Assembly (NCBI GenBank): GCA_963281255.1
Contig: OY725489.1
Span: 4,154,001-4,218,000 of the forward strand
Length of the DNA stretch: 64,000 nt
Reading direction: 5' to 3'
From: Aphrocallistes beatrix
Taxonomy: Eukaryota; Porifera; Hexactinellida; Sceptrulophora; Aphrocallistidae
The position numbers and the translations under genes were made by a program. The notes under the pieces were generated by a model that saw nothing but the letters and a program-made list of their open reading frames with translations, did not search any database and was not told the origin of the DNA. Below are positions 21,047 to 32,153 of the stretch, piece by piece (positions within the stretch are counted from its first letter, which is position 1; every line of letters begins with the position of its first letter).

Positions 21047-21577
21047 AATCATAGATTATTACCCTTGTATTCTTGTATTTATATTCAAAATGAAATGATT
21101 TCTTTTGATAACTAAAATTTTAGTGAAATGGGTACCCGTTTAGTGTCTAGTAAGTGATAAAAGGAATTAGTTTGTCGAATATCTCGGGAAGTTTAGATTG
21201 AATTGAATTAGAATATAAATTCTGATCGAAAGCCTCATTGGATGTCAATGAATCTATCATATTCAAATGAGAAAAAATAAATATAACAGACATTCAAAAA
21301 CATATTTTTTGTAAGAATTTACAAACGACAATCTGTAAGAATTTACAAAAGAAGAATTTACAAACGACAACCTTTACAAACGACAATCTGGCACTTTGAA
21401 ATCTGCCCGGATGGAAAAGGCTTTCGAGAAGCGATAATTAGCGAAGAAAGGCTACTCTAATCATGAAATAAGCAAAGAGCTCGATCCAAAATATCGTGGT
21501 CATGTCGTGGCAAGTTCGAAGGCAAGAGAAGGACGGGGGGATCTAATTCAGGAGAAATTAGAAATATATCCTTAGCA

Positions 21578-22568
21578 ATGTGTGGTCAAGTTGCATCATA
21601 CTATCGACTAGCTGTGACTCGTAATCGAGGAAACGTTCCAGCTATTATTGAAGCCATCAATGCGATCCCCTTACATCTTAGCGGCAACGATGACAATGCC
21701 GAAGAGAACCATAATCTTTGTCCAATGTCCGCGGATACCTGGTGTCGCTATAATGTTGCTAAATACACAAAAGAACCCATTCCAAACCCATCCGAATTAT
21801 CTGAGCGATGAAGCAGCGTTGACAATACGAAAAGTGATAGAAAATTTTGATCTCAACACTCCTGAAATAGTGGCAAAAATATGTGAAGGTCGAACTTCCG
21901 ACAACAATGAATCAATGCACAATGTTCTTTTCTCAATGGTTCCTAAAACCATTGCAGTTGGTATGGATGTCATGAGACTCGGCTCAGCATTGTCAGTTAT
22001 ACGGTACAACGAAGGATTTCGTGGGATCAAACTTCTATTTGAAAAACTTGGTGTGGTCGTAGGTAATCGGTTAGAAACAACATTTAGGAAATTCGACAAT
22101 ACGCGAATTCACAAGAGCTTCAAGATTCACAAAGACAAAATGAAAAGGTTCGACAAGAAACAGCAGAGAAGTCGCTCAAATCAGAAGAAAATCTCAATAC
22201 ACGGCGAAGGGTACAAGAGTGGGAGTTATAGCATAGCCCAACAACAAAATAACTCTGATGATGAAACAAGTGACAATAATTGTCCTCCTTCACAACTGTT
22301 ACAAAGTTCTCCTAAGATAGCCAACACCCCTCAATCATCATCTTCAAAGGAGTTATGTAAGCTTTGCGGGGGAACTGAGAATGACAGACTGGTCGGTATC
22401 CTGGGCTTGAGAGAAGTCACGGACAAAATCGATTGGGTATATTGTGATAAGTGCGGATTCTGATTTCACATCCTTTGTCTTGAGGTAGACGATCCAGGAG
22501 AAATAACAGATGCAGAGATGTGGTTTTGCAACGATTGCTATTTTAGGCAATTTTATAGAGTTAATTAG
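21578..22568 (+). pseudogene. Mutator-like transposase C-terminal half with PHD finger, copy 1
   Basis: The frame from 21578 (MCGQVASYYRLAVTRN, then NLCPMSADTWCRYN) shifts near 21805 to a second frame. That frame runs through KICEGRTSDNNESMHNVLFS, VPKTIAVGMDVMRLG and RYNEGF. This is the characteristic C-terminal half of a widespread Mutator-like (MULE) transposase family in invertebrates. A Ser/Gln-rich linker leads to a PHD-type zinc finger: CKLCGG, then WVYCDKCGF, a TGA (22461-22463) in place of the expected Trp, FHILC, and finally WFCNDC. PHD fingers read histone tails; here it might guide targeting. The catalytic N-terminal half is missing upstream. The native stop is at 22566-22568. Confidence 0.75.
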
Positions 22569-23384
22569 ACTTTTTTAGTACATACTAGTATTAGGGTGAA
22601 GGTGAATTTGTCCCACGGTTGAATTCGAGTGCTAAATTTATCCAATTACCATTCGGAACTTGTCCTACAACCAGTAATATATCTTACAGATTTTCAGAAT
22701 CAGGCGGCTTACTATTAGAAATATAGTTAACTTCATTAGTATTCCAAAATCTTACTAATAATTGGGTCAAACATATAAAGTAAACACAAGTTTAAAGGGC
22801 CTAAAGATTAAAAAAAGTATAGATGGTTAAAGAATAGGCTTCAAAGTTACTACTAAATGACTAATCTAGTGCATAAAGGTATTGAGTTCTCTCTACTATA
22901 TCAAACAACAAAATATTTTGGGTCTAAAGACCAAAATTCTCCAAATATTGAGACATTTTAGGGTATCTTTACCAGCCAGGGCCTTTACAGTGAAGATATA
23001 ACTATTTAGAATACCCCATATAACTTTATACATTGGTATAGTGTAATACAAACAATATGGTGACAAGAGAACAACTTGAAATTGAACCATAGCTAAATAT
23101 ACTTTGTAGAAGTGAGTAAAATCCTGAATTCCAATCTCAGTATATAAATAGCACAAATTGGGAACTTAAATTTCTAGCAGCACGTGATGTGTTTGAATTA
23201 AGCCGTTTTATGGGTTGTATAGTAAAATTCAGGATTACAGGAGATCAGAATATACGTACGATACGAATATATAAAATCGAAATTCGGCCCTGCACTGGCC
23301 TTAAGCCATTGAATAAACGTGAAAGTATCAGGTGGCATACTTAGGAATATTTTGATTGTTTTAAGAATTTCAAGATTTCCACTC
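22569..23384. other. AT-rich noncoding stretch
   Basis: No coding relic or repeat was recognised between the Mutator-like relic and integrase copy B. Confidence 0.4.
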
Positions 23385-24480
23385 ACAACTTGAAGTAGAG
23401 CATAGAAGAACCATCGCTTACCATCCACAAAGTAATGGACTTGTTGAAGCCACAATAAAATTATCAAAAAGTATGAGTCATAATTATTTATCTAACTCTC
23501 CTATTATTAGTTACTCTCTATTTATTTAATTAATTAACTTTGAATTATAGTAAAATTTGCATATTGAGGAGTAATGCAGATACAGAATGGACAACAAAAC
23601 TACAACCTGCAGTTTTGTCAGCAAACACTCAGAAAAAACAATCTACGGGGTACACTCCATTCTATCTTATGTTTGGAAGAGATCATGATTCCTCCTCCAA
23701 CCTTCTCAACTTGTTTACCTCATCATCAAATAACGACGACCGTTCTGAGCCAAATAAATACGTTGTACCTCTGATTCAGAATCCCACCAACTTGATACCA
23801 TTCCAATAACCATTGACGAAGCAGATCCCTATGTGTTACCAAATAATGATGATGAGTGTATGCAATAAATAGATGAAACTCGTGATACTGGCAGAATATT
23901 TGCTATCGATAACATCAAAAAGGACATATTCAAAAACGGAATTTTGACTATAAACTAAAACGTAATAGGTGAGTAATTCTTATTTTTAGTTTTCGTTCCA
24001 ATAACAGAAAATAATGACAATGATGATGACATCGCCAGAGCACATTTTCTCAAAGAAACTTTGCAATTCATATGACGACTTCTCACGCTTAAAATATTTT
24101 CTGTTTACATAAATTCAATTCATCATGACTCAAAAATATTTAATTAACTAAGTACTAAATTAAGGTCGGAATTTGAGGAGGGAGACCAAGACTTGTACAC
24201 AATATCAAAAAATCCTACATCTTCCCTGAACCAAAAATGCAAAGAAATATCTTGGACCATATTCAGTAGACAGAGTGACACCCAACCATATTATTGCACT
24301 TACATATCTCGAATGCGTATATCATAAACGCACTAATTCTATAGTGAGTAAACTATTGGTAATTTTTAATTAAAATGCTATCAATTCCTACAAATTTGAT
24401 TATTTTATTTTAGGATACGGAGACATCAGTAAACAAAGCAATACTCGAGTCATTCATCTATTCTATTCGTGAGTAATATT
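23385..24480 (+). pseudogene. KRBA2-like integrase relic, copy B
   Basis: Block 23385-23472 reads RTIAYHPQSNGLVEATIK (catalytic Glu) and ends at a GT donor. Block 23549-23970 reads DTEWTTKLQPAVLSANT and GYTPFYLMFGRD, then an acidic linker with shifts and stops, ending at GTGAGT. Block about 24170-24340 reads GDQ.LVHNIKKSY and ILGPYSVDRVTPNHIIAL, aligned with the last integrase exon of copy A. The order and splice positions match copy A, so this is a sibling. The 5' exons are absent. Confidence 0.7.
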
Positions 24481-25043
24481 AGTATCGATAAGTTAATTAC
24501 TTTGTCTGAATAAAGGCGAATAATCTGCAAAACTGGATTAAGGAAGTGAATAATAAGTTAGATATACCTGTTCCTTAATAATGCCTCCGGCTAGTTTTTA
24601 AAATATTCGGTACCAAAAAAACGCTAGAATTTCCTTTAGTTATTAATAACCATGCCCCTAACACACCCTATTTCTTTATTTCACAAAATAAACACCATTC
24701 TTCCTCGCGATCTAAATTCAGTTGATCGATTCTCAAGTCATTTCAAATTCTACTTTTGATCAATTGCAAACCTACTGAATTCGATCAATTGCAAGCCCTC
24801 GTTATGTTGTCTGTGATTTTGACTCGACACATACTCTCACTACTATTAAACATCGGTTCACTCGATTCTCGGTTCACTCGACTCTCGGTGCATTCGACTA
24901 TCTTAAATTGGATGGTCGTACATTTGACTGTCATAAATTCGGCTATCGTACTTTCGACTGCTGGCATACGACTGTCACATTCAAAAAACGGTACACGCGT
25001 TTGACAGTACACTCGATTAGCGATATAATCGAGAACAATGCGA
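24481..25043. other. Noncoding stretch with short imperfect repeats
   Basis: At 24820-25000 short near-repeats (TTCACTCGACTCTCGG, CATTCGACTATC, CATTTGACTGTC) recur about every 20-25 bases, resembling a decayed short-period satellite. Nothing else was seen. Confidence 0.4.
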
Positions 25044-25052
25044 CCATTGACA

Positions 25053-25229
25053 CATCGCATGCATGCCAATCTGAACCATGATAAAATAAAAGTATCATAC
25101 ACATAATTTAAAAAAACGGGACATAATATGGAGATTTCATGGAAAAACTGGACACTTATCAACATTAGCTCAGGAGAAGAGTGAAAAAGCGGGACGTCCC
25201 GCAAAAAGACGGGACGGTTGGCATGTATA
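25053..25229. mobile_element. Small MITE of the TGCCAAC family, copy 1
   Basis: Inverted ends contain ATGCATGCCAA and TTGGCATGTAT. The flanks CCATTGACA (25044-25052 and 25230-25238) form a 9-bp direct duplication, the size made by Mutator-like transposases. The interior has a perfect GCGGGACGTCCCGC palindrome. A relative lies at 63054-63215. Confidence 0.7.
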
Positions 25230-25238
25230 CCATTGACA

Positions 25239-26537
25239 TGTCTGAAGAGAGCGAACGTCCATAAGTAGGGACGCCAATCCAACCCAGTTGATGATACCCA
25301 GACGAAAGTATTCTGATAATTTTCCAATCAAATGGTGTTAAAGCTGGTACATCTTTGATATAATTCTAGAAATAAATTTTTTATAATGCTCCCCCATTTT
25401 TGATTGATTGGATCGGCATCCCAACTTTATGGGTGCGAAAGGGAAATCTTACTTCTAATATCAATTCACTAGTATTGCATTCACATCGATCTGTTGTAAA
25501 CCAATTCTACCTGGAGAGGAACGGGATGGCTATTATTGGAGGTGGAGACCATCACAGCTAAACAACTAGTCACTACTGTCTTGTACTGTCCACACATCCC
25601 TCTGTTTATGCTTACACAACCTGGAGAGGAACATGATGCACAGAGACCAATAGTGTAGTTATATATTTATGTATGATTTTTTAAACGGAGTATATCAGGA
25701 AATGAATTTACATATATTAATGATTCCTCGCTTCATTTTAACATTGTAGATAATTAATGAGCAAGAAACATATTATCGCAAATGAGTTACTTAAGATAAT
25801 GTTTATACTTGTAAATGCTTCCAGTCCATGACCCCCTGATTGCACTGTTGCCTTCCAGCGATAAAACCGAAGGGGTTCTAAAATAATTTAATTCGATATT
25901 TGTATTGATTGATCAATTAAATCCATCCCACACTTTTCCGTCCACATTTCGATGGTGAGCATAACGGCAGAGGAACAGATCGGTTCATGCAGGTATCTCT
26001 GAGCTTGCTTAGTTCTGCGTAACGAAACGCGTATTGTAACAATATATCTGTCTTACGAATTATCTGTCTAGATTTTCATAAGAAATACTTTTAATCCCGA
26101 AATTGAAATGTGAGAAAACAAGCAAATTTGAAATTTTGTTCTGTCATTATTCTAACATTCAATATTGATCACCTGACATTCTTTAGATTGCGCTTATTTT
26201 CTTCGTGGGAATATGCATTAGAATTTTTTGAAAGATACCTCTAAGCATAAAAGTATTGTATATAAAATATGGTGCATGTGCTATTTTTGTATATTCTTTT
26301 GACTTTTTTTCTGTTTATTTGTTCCGCCCCAGGTGAGCCATTTTATTATTATTTTTATTTATAATTACTATTATTATTACTATTATAAGCAAGCTTCGCG
26401 ACTTGTAACCGACTTTCTTCCTTCGTACTTCGGTTGCTATGCGGACTCGCTATTGCCCTCTTCCTTTTCGGCCTTTTTCATAGCCTCGCTTATGTAACAT
26501 TATAATCCTACAATCAACTCGAGTGAATAAAATCTGA
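25239..26537. other. Noncoding stretch
   Basis: Nothing was recognised apart from a twice-used phrase CCTGGAGAGGAAC (25510 and 25620) and a TTA/ATT-rich tract at 26340-26390. Confidence 0.4.
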
Positions 26538-26759
26538 TCATTCAATCAGTGGTGTCCCGTGACCAAATGCTTTCCTTGATTTCAGAGCTGCAAAGTCATT
26601 GATTGTTGTATCAAAATTAATAACATTGGTAAAGTCTCTTTCTATAGATAGGATTGCCAAACTCGTTAGCCGAATTTGGCTCATTGTAGATCTCAGATAA
26701 GATATCACTAGTTTTAGTTTAGAGAAACTCCTTTCACAACTGGAAACGTTAATGCACAC
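26538..26759 (-). pseudogene. hAT transposase C-terminal fragment C
   Basis: The minus-strand frame reads SSCERSFSKLKLVISYLRST and RLTSLAILSIERD, the dimerisation region of ZMYM1-type hAT transposases. It folds with the catalytic domain and carries the 'ERSFS.LK' hallmark. The natural C-terminus seems present; nothing upstream of CINVSSCERS is recognisable, so only the last about 70 residues survive. No inverted ends were found. Confidence 0.8.
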
Positions 26760-27287
26760 ATGGTAAGATATATTTTTAACACAATTGAAAGGTTGGGAAG
26801 AGAATCTTCATGGTGTAAACTGTAAAGTATAGACAGATAATATAACGATATAAATTGACTCTGAAAATAAATTTACGCCCTTTAAGAGGTAATATGCTGC
26901 CCCCTCCGCCCCCCCCACGGTATGCCACGGCATTCAGTTTTCAACTCACTTCTTTCATTTCACTATGTCTATTGATTGTAACCTTTATTGATTAGTTATA
27001 AATAATGAAATTAGAGGCAAAACAACGGAAATGACATATGTGTGGCCCATGGGCAGCGTATGAGACTCCCGTATAGAGAGGCTGGTACATAAGCGCACCG
27101 TGGAAATTTTGCTTGGAGGTGTGGAGGTGGCTAATGAATTGTAAACAGAAAAAATGGGTTGGCTGTTCCCAAGAACTAATTTATTTGAGAAGACTTAGTC
27201 TCCCAAAACTCCTTCACGTGCCGTTTATGGTATCGACTAATCTACGAAACTAATGTATCAGTATCATCCTTACTAATATATATATCG
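26760..27287. other. Noncoding stretch
   Basis: It contains a CCCCCTCCGCCCCCCCCA cytosine tract (26901-26918). No relic was recognised. Confidence 0.4.
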
Positions 27288-27335
27288 ACTCATCATGGAA
27301 TTATGACGTCATTGTCACCTTTTTATAATTATAAA
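27288..27335 (-). repeat. F1-derived fragment
   Basis: This short block, CGACTCATCATGGAATTATG followed by ACGTCATTGTCAC, is identical to the F1 body. Flanking sequence differs, so it is a truncated or chimeric relative. The Ginger-like element inserted 130 bases downstream. Confidence 0.65.
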
Positions 27336-27786
27336 TTTCAGTTTTTCGATCATAACTCCCATTTTCATCCTACAAATTTGAAATTTAAATACAAATCAAT
27401 CAGATATCGAATAATAGAGTTACAGCCTATTTCGAATTTTACTGTGTCATTGAATTTTGAAGGACTGTTGCATGAGATTTTGAGTCATGTGAGATATTGA
27501 GTCATTAATATTAACAAACCATGGATATTCATCTTCCATGAGATTTTGAGTCATTACTGAAAATAGTACAAGGGCTTCTCAACCACAATGATGCATCTGA
27601 AATTAACAGTATGACGGTAACGAATTTATTACGATCTTACGCACACACACCCTGCAACCTCAAAGTTCATTCAGTTTTATACGTATTAGTTCAATGACAA
27701 TATCGACTATTCTAAATAAATATCAATGTATTTAAATTTTGACCTACATTGATTCTGATTACTGTGTTACGTGCGTATGTATGTAT

Positions 27787-28626
27787 AATAATGGAAAATA
27801 AAGAAATACATAATTTAGTTGATTTTCTTGAGAAAGACATCTACCCAGAATGTGTTCTCAAATCAGACGTACCTGCCAGAGCAATGTTCAACTATAGAAG
27901 AAAGGCTTCTACTTTTCGGGTTTCACAAGAATCTAAACTTTTCAAGGTCTGTTTAATTAATTCTAATTAAGTTACGCCTGTTTAATCAAAATAACACTAG
28001 ATTTTGTTCTTGTTTGTTATTTGAGCAAGTACGTAGTTGCACGACCATTTCTCTGTAAATCTACTAAAGCTGTAATTAAAGAGTTAAAGGACATTTACCT
28101 CGTATATGGTGTTCCTAAATCAATACAGCATGATCAAGGAAAATAATTTACAAGCCAGGTAACATTAACATATGAAGTATATCAGTAAATCTATACTGAA
28201 TAATAATCAATAATATAGCACCAGCTCTAAATGCGATTATAGTGTTTTTATCTTTTAAGCGCTTTGCGCAATCGAAAGCAATGTTAGCTTCCAGCACCGA
28301 AATTATGTTGTTTATATATGAAAATGTTGAAGGAATTCAAGGATTTTCACGAGGTGTTACAAGTGGACAATCGCAGTACAAGAGCTTATTATCCACAAAG
28401 CAATGGACTTGTGGAATCCCATAACAAGATAATCAAAATGTGTGTTTAGTAGATAATGAGTAATACAAAATACTTATAGTATTAGATTATCCCAATAATA
28501 ACTTTTTAGCAAGATCGAAAAAATGAGGGCTGAATCTGAAGGAGAGTGGCCATCAAAATTACAGTCTGCTGTTTTTGCCGCCAACACTAAAGTTAAAAAA
28601 GCAACTGGGTTTACACCGTTCAAACT
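27787..28626 (+). pseudogene. KRBA2-like integrase relic, copy C
   Basis: Exon 1 (27787-27944) reads MENKEIHNLVDFLEKDIYPE then FNYRRKASTFRVSQ, the family's N-terminal block, ending at a GT. Block 28027-28158 reads KYVVARPFLCKSTKAVIKEL and SIQHDQGK with a stop where the next Glu is expected. Block 28325-28439 reads YYPQSNGLVESHNKIIK (catalytic Glu). Block 28511-28626 reads EWPSKLQSAVFAANTK and FTPFKLT, then is cut by a Tc1 insertion at the TA 28627-28628. The zinc-binding exon and first catalytic Asp exon are missing between blocks 1 and 2, an internal deletion. This copy lies between defined inverted ends. Confidence 0.78.
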
Positions 28627-28628
28627 TA

Positions 28629-29069
28629 CAGGGTGTCTCATAAGTATTGGCCGGTCTTCAGATTTTTGAATTATCAAAATTTTATTGCAAAACCATTGTG
28701 AAATAAGACAAGTTACTTTCAATTATTGAAGTAAATAACTTGCGAGTAATTTATATCACTTAGTTTACAATCTAGTCATAATACAAAGCTATAATATTAA
28801 TAGGCCTATCTAGCTTGAACAAATCAATAATGAATGTCCAAGATTATGGTATCGCGATTCGTTCTAAGACAATTGGACTTCTAGAGGGAGGTTTAACGCA
28901 GAAAATTGTTTCACAGAGGTTATCTGTTAGTGAAAGATCACTAAGGCGTTGGTGGCATGCACACAAAGCCGGAAATCGCCTCGAAAGTAGACCAAAACAA
29001 GGTCGTCCAAAAACGATTAGCCGAGTTGATAAGATTGTAATTTCGAAATCTGTGGGGAATATACAAATA
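28629..29069 (+). mobile_element. Tc1/mariner relic, 5' end and N-terminal DNA-binding domain
   Basis: The left inverted end CAGGGTGTCTCATAAGTATT follows a TA in the integrase exon. An ORF at 28830-29060 encodes a helix-turn-helix domain: RSKTIGLLEGGLTQKIVSQR, SERSLRRWWHAHK, and the hinge KQGRPKTISR. The F1 inverted end at 29070 truncates it. The catalytic domain and right end were not found beyond the F1 copy. Confidence 0.8.
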
Positions 29070-29123
29070 TTAATCGAGTTTTATTAGTAAGGATATCCTT
29101 ACTATTAAAACTCGATTATTGTG

Positions 29124-29187
<64 letters not shown>

Positions 29188-29757
29188 AAGATAAGATAGA
29201 TCGATAGTAGTAATAGTTGTAGAGCACATACAATATTGAATGCTTTCGCCTTATTCGGCTTTTCAATACTTTATATATATATATATATATGTAACGAATT
29301 GATTGAAGAAACTGCCAGGCGTAGAAAGCTGATTTTTGGCATGTGGGAGTCTTTTGGCTATGGCTCCAGTAAGTTCTGAGCTCAGACGAAAATGTCGACT
29401 CATCATGGAATTATGACGTCATTGTCACATTTTTAAAAGTTAAGCAACACAGTTATTCGACCATAACTCAGCCATTATAGGAGATATACTCACATACCTC
29501 ACATATGATGCAACTATCATCAAAAAATGATGACTCATCACTTTGTAATGACGTCATCATTACTCATCAAAATTTCAAAAATTGACAAATCTGTTGTTTT
29601 TTCGAGTGATATCGATTTTATAACTAAGATAGAGATATTTAGAGATGATATCTCCCTTATAATTGACCAATCTCACCTCCAGGCGACCAAATGGAGCCTC
29701 CGGCGGACACAAAGTGCCCGCCAGCAGCGCAGCACAAGCAAGCGAAGCGCGCTTGTA
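29070..29757 (-). repeat. F1 compound repeat, copy 5 (reverse), palindromic left junction
   Basis: At the left, two F1 inverted ends meet head-to-head (29070-29094 and 29095-29120), forming a near-perfect 50-bp palindrome. A long TA microsatellite (29129-29185), a 90-bp unique segment, a second TA tract, and the F1 body in reverse orientation follow, to the GC-rich module at 29757. TGACGTCA occurs twice. Confidence 0.85.
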
Positions 29758-29804
29758 TGAATAAATTTTCGAAGCATTTGATCCAAACATGTGTTTCAAA
29801 AAAA

Positions 29805-30040
29805 TCACAGAGTGGAGGAGCGCTTACCATTAAGATGTGCTAGGGAGAAACGGAAAAAAACCGACTTTGAGACGCTGTAACTCAAAAACTAGAAATGCGA
29901 ACCAAAAACTGTTTGGCATGTCTCAATATTTTTAATTGCACTACCTGCCCACGCTTAACATCTTATATATCTCTATTCTTGATATATGCTGTAAGCCAAA
30001 CCTATGGATTTTTCACGGGCGCCATCCTTAAGTTAAGTCG
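29805..30040 (-). repeat. F3 interspersed repeat, partial inverted copy
   Basis: This matches the first about 230 bp of the F3 block in reverse (CCATTAAGATGTGCTAG, ACTCAAAAACTAGAAATG, CCACGCTTAACATCTTATA). It is more diverged than the copies at 15112 and 58861. Confidence 0.7.
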
Positions 30041-30394
30041 ATCTGAGAATAAGGCCCCTGGTAAATACTGTTTACACAGCACATAGAAAACCTTTTCTTT
30101 AGGACATGTAAATAAATTACTTGCTTATCATCCCCACCCGTACAAAATTTACCTCCGTCTGGATGATTTATTTTAGACTGATAGGGATTACACTTCACTC
30201 AATGTATATAAACAACTTCATCAAAACTCAATTAAGGATGTATACGAGTCATTTAATGGAGCTGTATTATCAGTCTGTCGACTGAAATTTTTTTAGACAA
30301 TATCCTTGGGTTGGGTCTCAATTACCGTTAAAATAATTATATGAATATATATCACTGTTAGTGTCAATATAAGTTTTTTATTAAAACTACCAAC

Positions 30395-30580
30395 TGCATA
30401 TAATTAATCATAGTTACCAGTCAAAGTCAACCCTCGTAGTTTACGATGACAAGTAACTAGTTTGAATGCCTTCTCTAAGCCCAATCTACTCCTCAGTTTG
30501 GTTTGTATGAATCTCAAGTTTGAAAAAAATCGCTCAATAGAGGCTAACTTGGTGGCAGATGCAGCAAAAACAAGGCGAAA
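30395..30580 (-). pseudogene. hAT transposase C-terminal fragment D
   Basis: The minus strand reads KLASIERFFSNLRFIQTKLR and SRLGLEKAFKLVTCHRKLRG, the dimerisation region of a hAT transposase, with the 'F.QTKLR.RLG..KA.KLV' pattern known from invertebrate hATs. One small shift lies near 30520. It is cargo or an insertion inside the Ginger-like element; no ends were found. Confidence 0.7.
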
Positions 30581-31510
30581 TCGCCTAGAATGTCATATTT
30601 GTATGTCTTTTTAATGCATAACCACCATAGGCGTTGTTCTATTTTTTCAAGTAATGTTTCATTGAACATATGCTGCAGGAATGGATTCGTCTAATTAGGC
30701 CTGGAAAGCACATAATTCACTTAATACTCCCTGTCACTTGCTAGAAACTATCTGATTTGCACATTCTAAGTGCTCTTTATACAGACCTCACTGTATTTAG
30801 GAATAATGAGGTTTAACCCAGTTTAACCCACAAAAGAGTTTTATTATCAGCACGATGGGTTAAAGATGCAAACCCTGACTGTAGAATGTGAACATGATAT
30901 TATTATATCTATTAATTTAGTCTAAATGAATGAAAATAAAAAGCCGCCAGCCCTCTCTAGTTTCATTTATGGCCTATTATGAGAAAATAAGTAACATTTG
31001 AAATTCGTTAATTAAATTATACGGTCCTAACTGTTAACTAAATCATATGGTTTACCTCGTTCAGTAATTAATATTTAATATTGCCATTGAACTAATACGT
31101 ATAAAACTGAATGAACTTTGAGGTTGCAGGGTGTGTGTGCGTAAGATCGTAATAAATTCGTTACCGTCATACTGTTAATTTCAGATGCATCATTGTGGTT
31201 GAGAAGCCCTTGTACTATTTTCAGTAATGACTCAAAATCTCATGGAAGATGAATATCCATGGTTTGTTAATATTAATGACTCAATATCTCACATGACTCA
31301 AAATCTCATGCAACAGGACTTCCCCCATCTCGTCTGTGGGTTCTAAAAATTTATTTTGTATATATTAATAATCTTTTCATTAATTGTAGAAATTAGATTT
31401 GAAACATTTTCTCTGAATGGCAGACGTAGATGAAAGATACCCTAAAAGAAGAAGAACACTCTCATTTCGTCTAGAGCCATATATTCCTGATTATAATTCT
31501 GATGAAGATT

Positions 31511-32153
31511 TATATCTTATATATTAAAATGCTAGGATTTTTTTGTTTGTTTGTTTGTTTATCCGAATTGATTGAAGAATTGGGAGGTCGTAGAGATACG
31601 AAAATTGGCATGTAAGTATCAAATGATGAATCTTGGATTAAGTTCAAAAATCTAAGCGAAATTTTCACACCTCTGCAAGAAAAATGGAAAACAATTTTTC
31701 ACACCTTTACTATACAATACTATGTACGGCTTCACTCTCACAATTGAAATCATTATACGACAATATTGTAGGCTGTAAGTGTAATAATTTATATAAATGT
31801 CTCAATTATATATTATAGTGTATGGCAGTTAAAAAAGTTATTTGTATATTTTCACACCATTATAATACATATTTTTAAACGATTAACGAATTTTGAAAAT
31901 TATGCTAGAAACTAGCTTCTAACGGTTGACATGGGGTCTTCAGGGGTGAAGATTTCGAAAATCATATTTTCAAGTAAATTTGATGATGAATTTGTTTGCT
32001 TTTGTTTACAATAGACACATAAAGTAAACAAATCTCAAAAATATGCTAGAAACTTGCTTTCAACGGTTGAAATAGGGTTTTCAGGGGTGTAGATTTCGAA
32101 TATCATATTTTCGAATCCACATGAAAAATCATTCGTTGACCATTGTTTACAAT
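31511..32153. repeat. F2 repeat, copy 2
   Basis: It starts with the F2 terminal sequence ATATATTAAAATGCTAGGAT and a TTTG microsatellite. CCGAATTGATTGAAGAATTG, the GTGTGAAAATTTCGC-type block (inverted) and two about 145-bp subrepeats containing CAACGGTTGA follow. It is cut at 32154 by the F1 array. Confidence 0.8.

Larger units (their letters stand above)
27466..31315 (+). mobile_element. Ginger-like integrase DNA transposon (copy C) with long inverted ends
   Basis: The element is 3850 bp. It starts TGTTGCATGAGATTTTGAGT and ends in the inverted complement, ACTCAAAATCTCATGCAACA. The inverted arms are about 240 bp each (27466-27706 and 31082-31315). The tetranucleotide GGAC lies at 27462-27465 and 31316-31319, a 4-bp target duplication. 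TGT..ACA ends plus a 4-bp duplication fit Ginger-type (integrase-encoding) DNA transposons. Inside are the integrase relic (27787-28626), a Tc1 relic, an F1 copy, an F3 piece and a hAT fragment, so it has been heavily invaded. Confidence 0.85.

Noticed and set aside
23198..23467. An 89-codon minus-strand ORF
   Set aside because: It is antisense to integrase copy B at one end and otherwise in AT-rich DNA with no family resemblance.
24785..25327. A 180-codon minus-strand ORF
   Set aside because: It spans a MITE with its target duplications and a short-period repeat; the composition gives no protein character.
26901..26918. Cytosine-rich tract as a possible regulatory or quadruplex site
   Set aside because: Single uninterrupted tract without the spaced runs needed for a quadruplex call and without conserved context.
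30048..30064. AATAAGGCCCCTGG resembling a PIF/Harbinger MITE end
   Set aside because: No matching inverted end or target duplication was found nearby.
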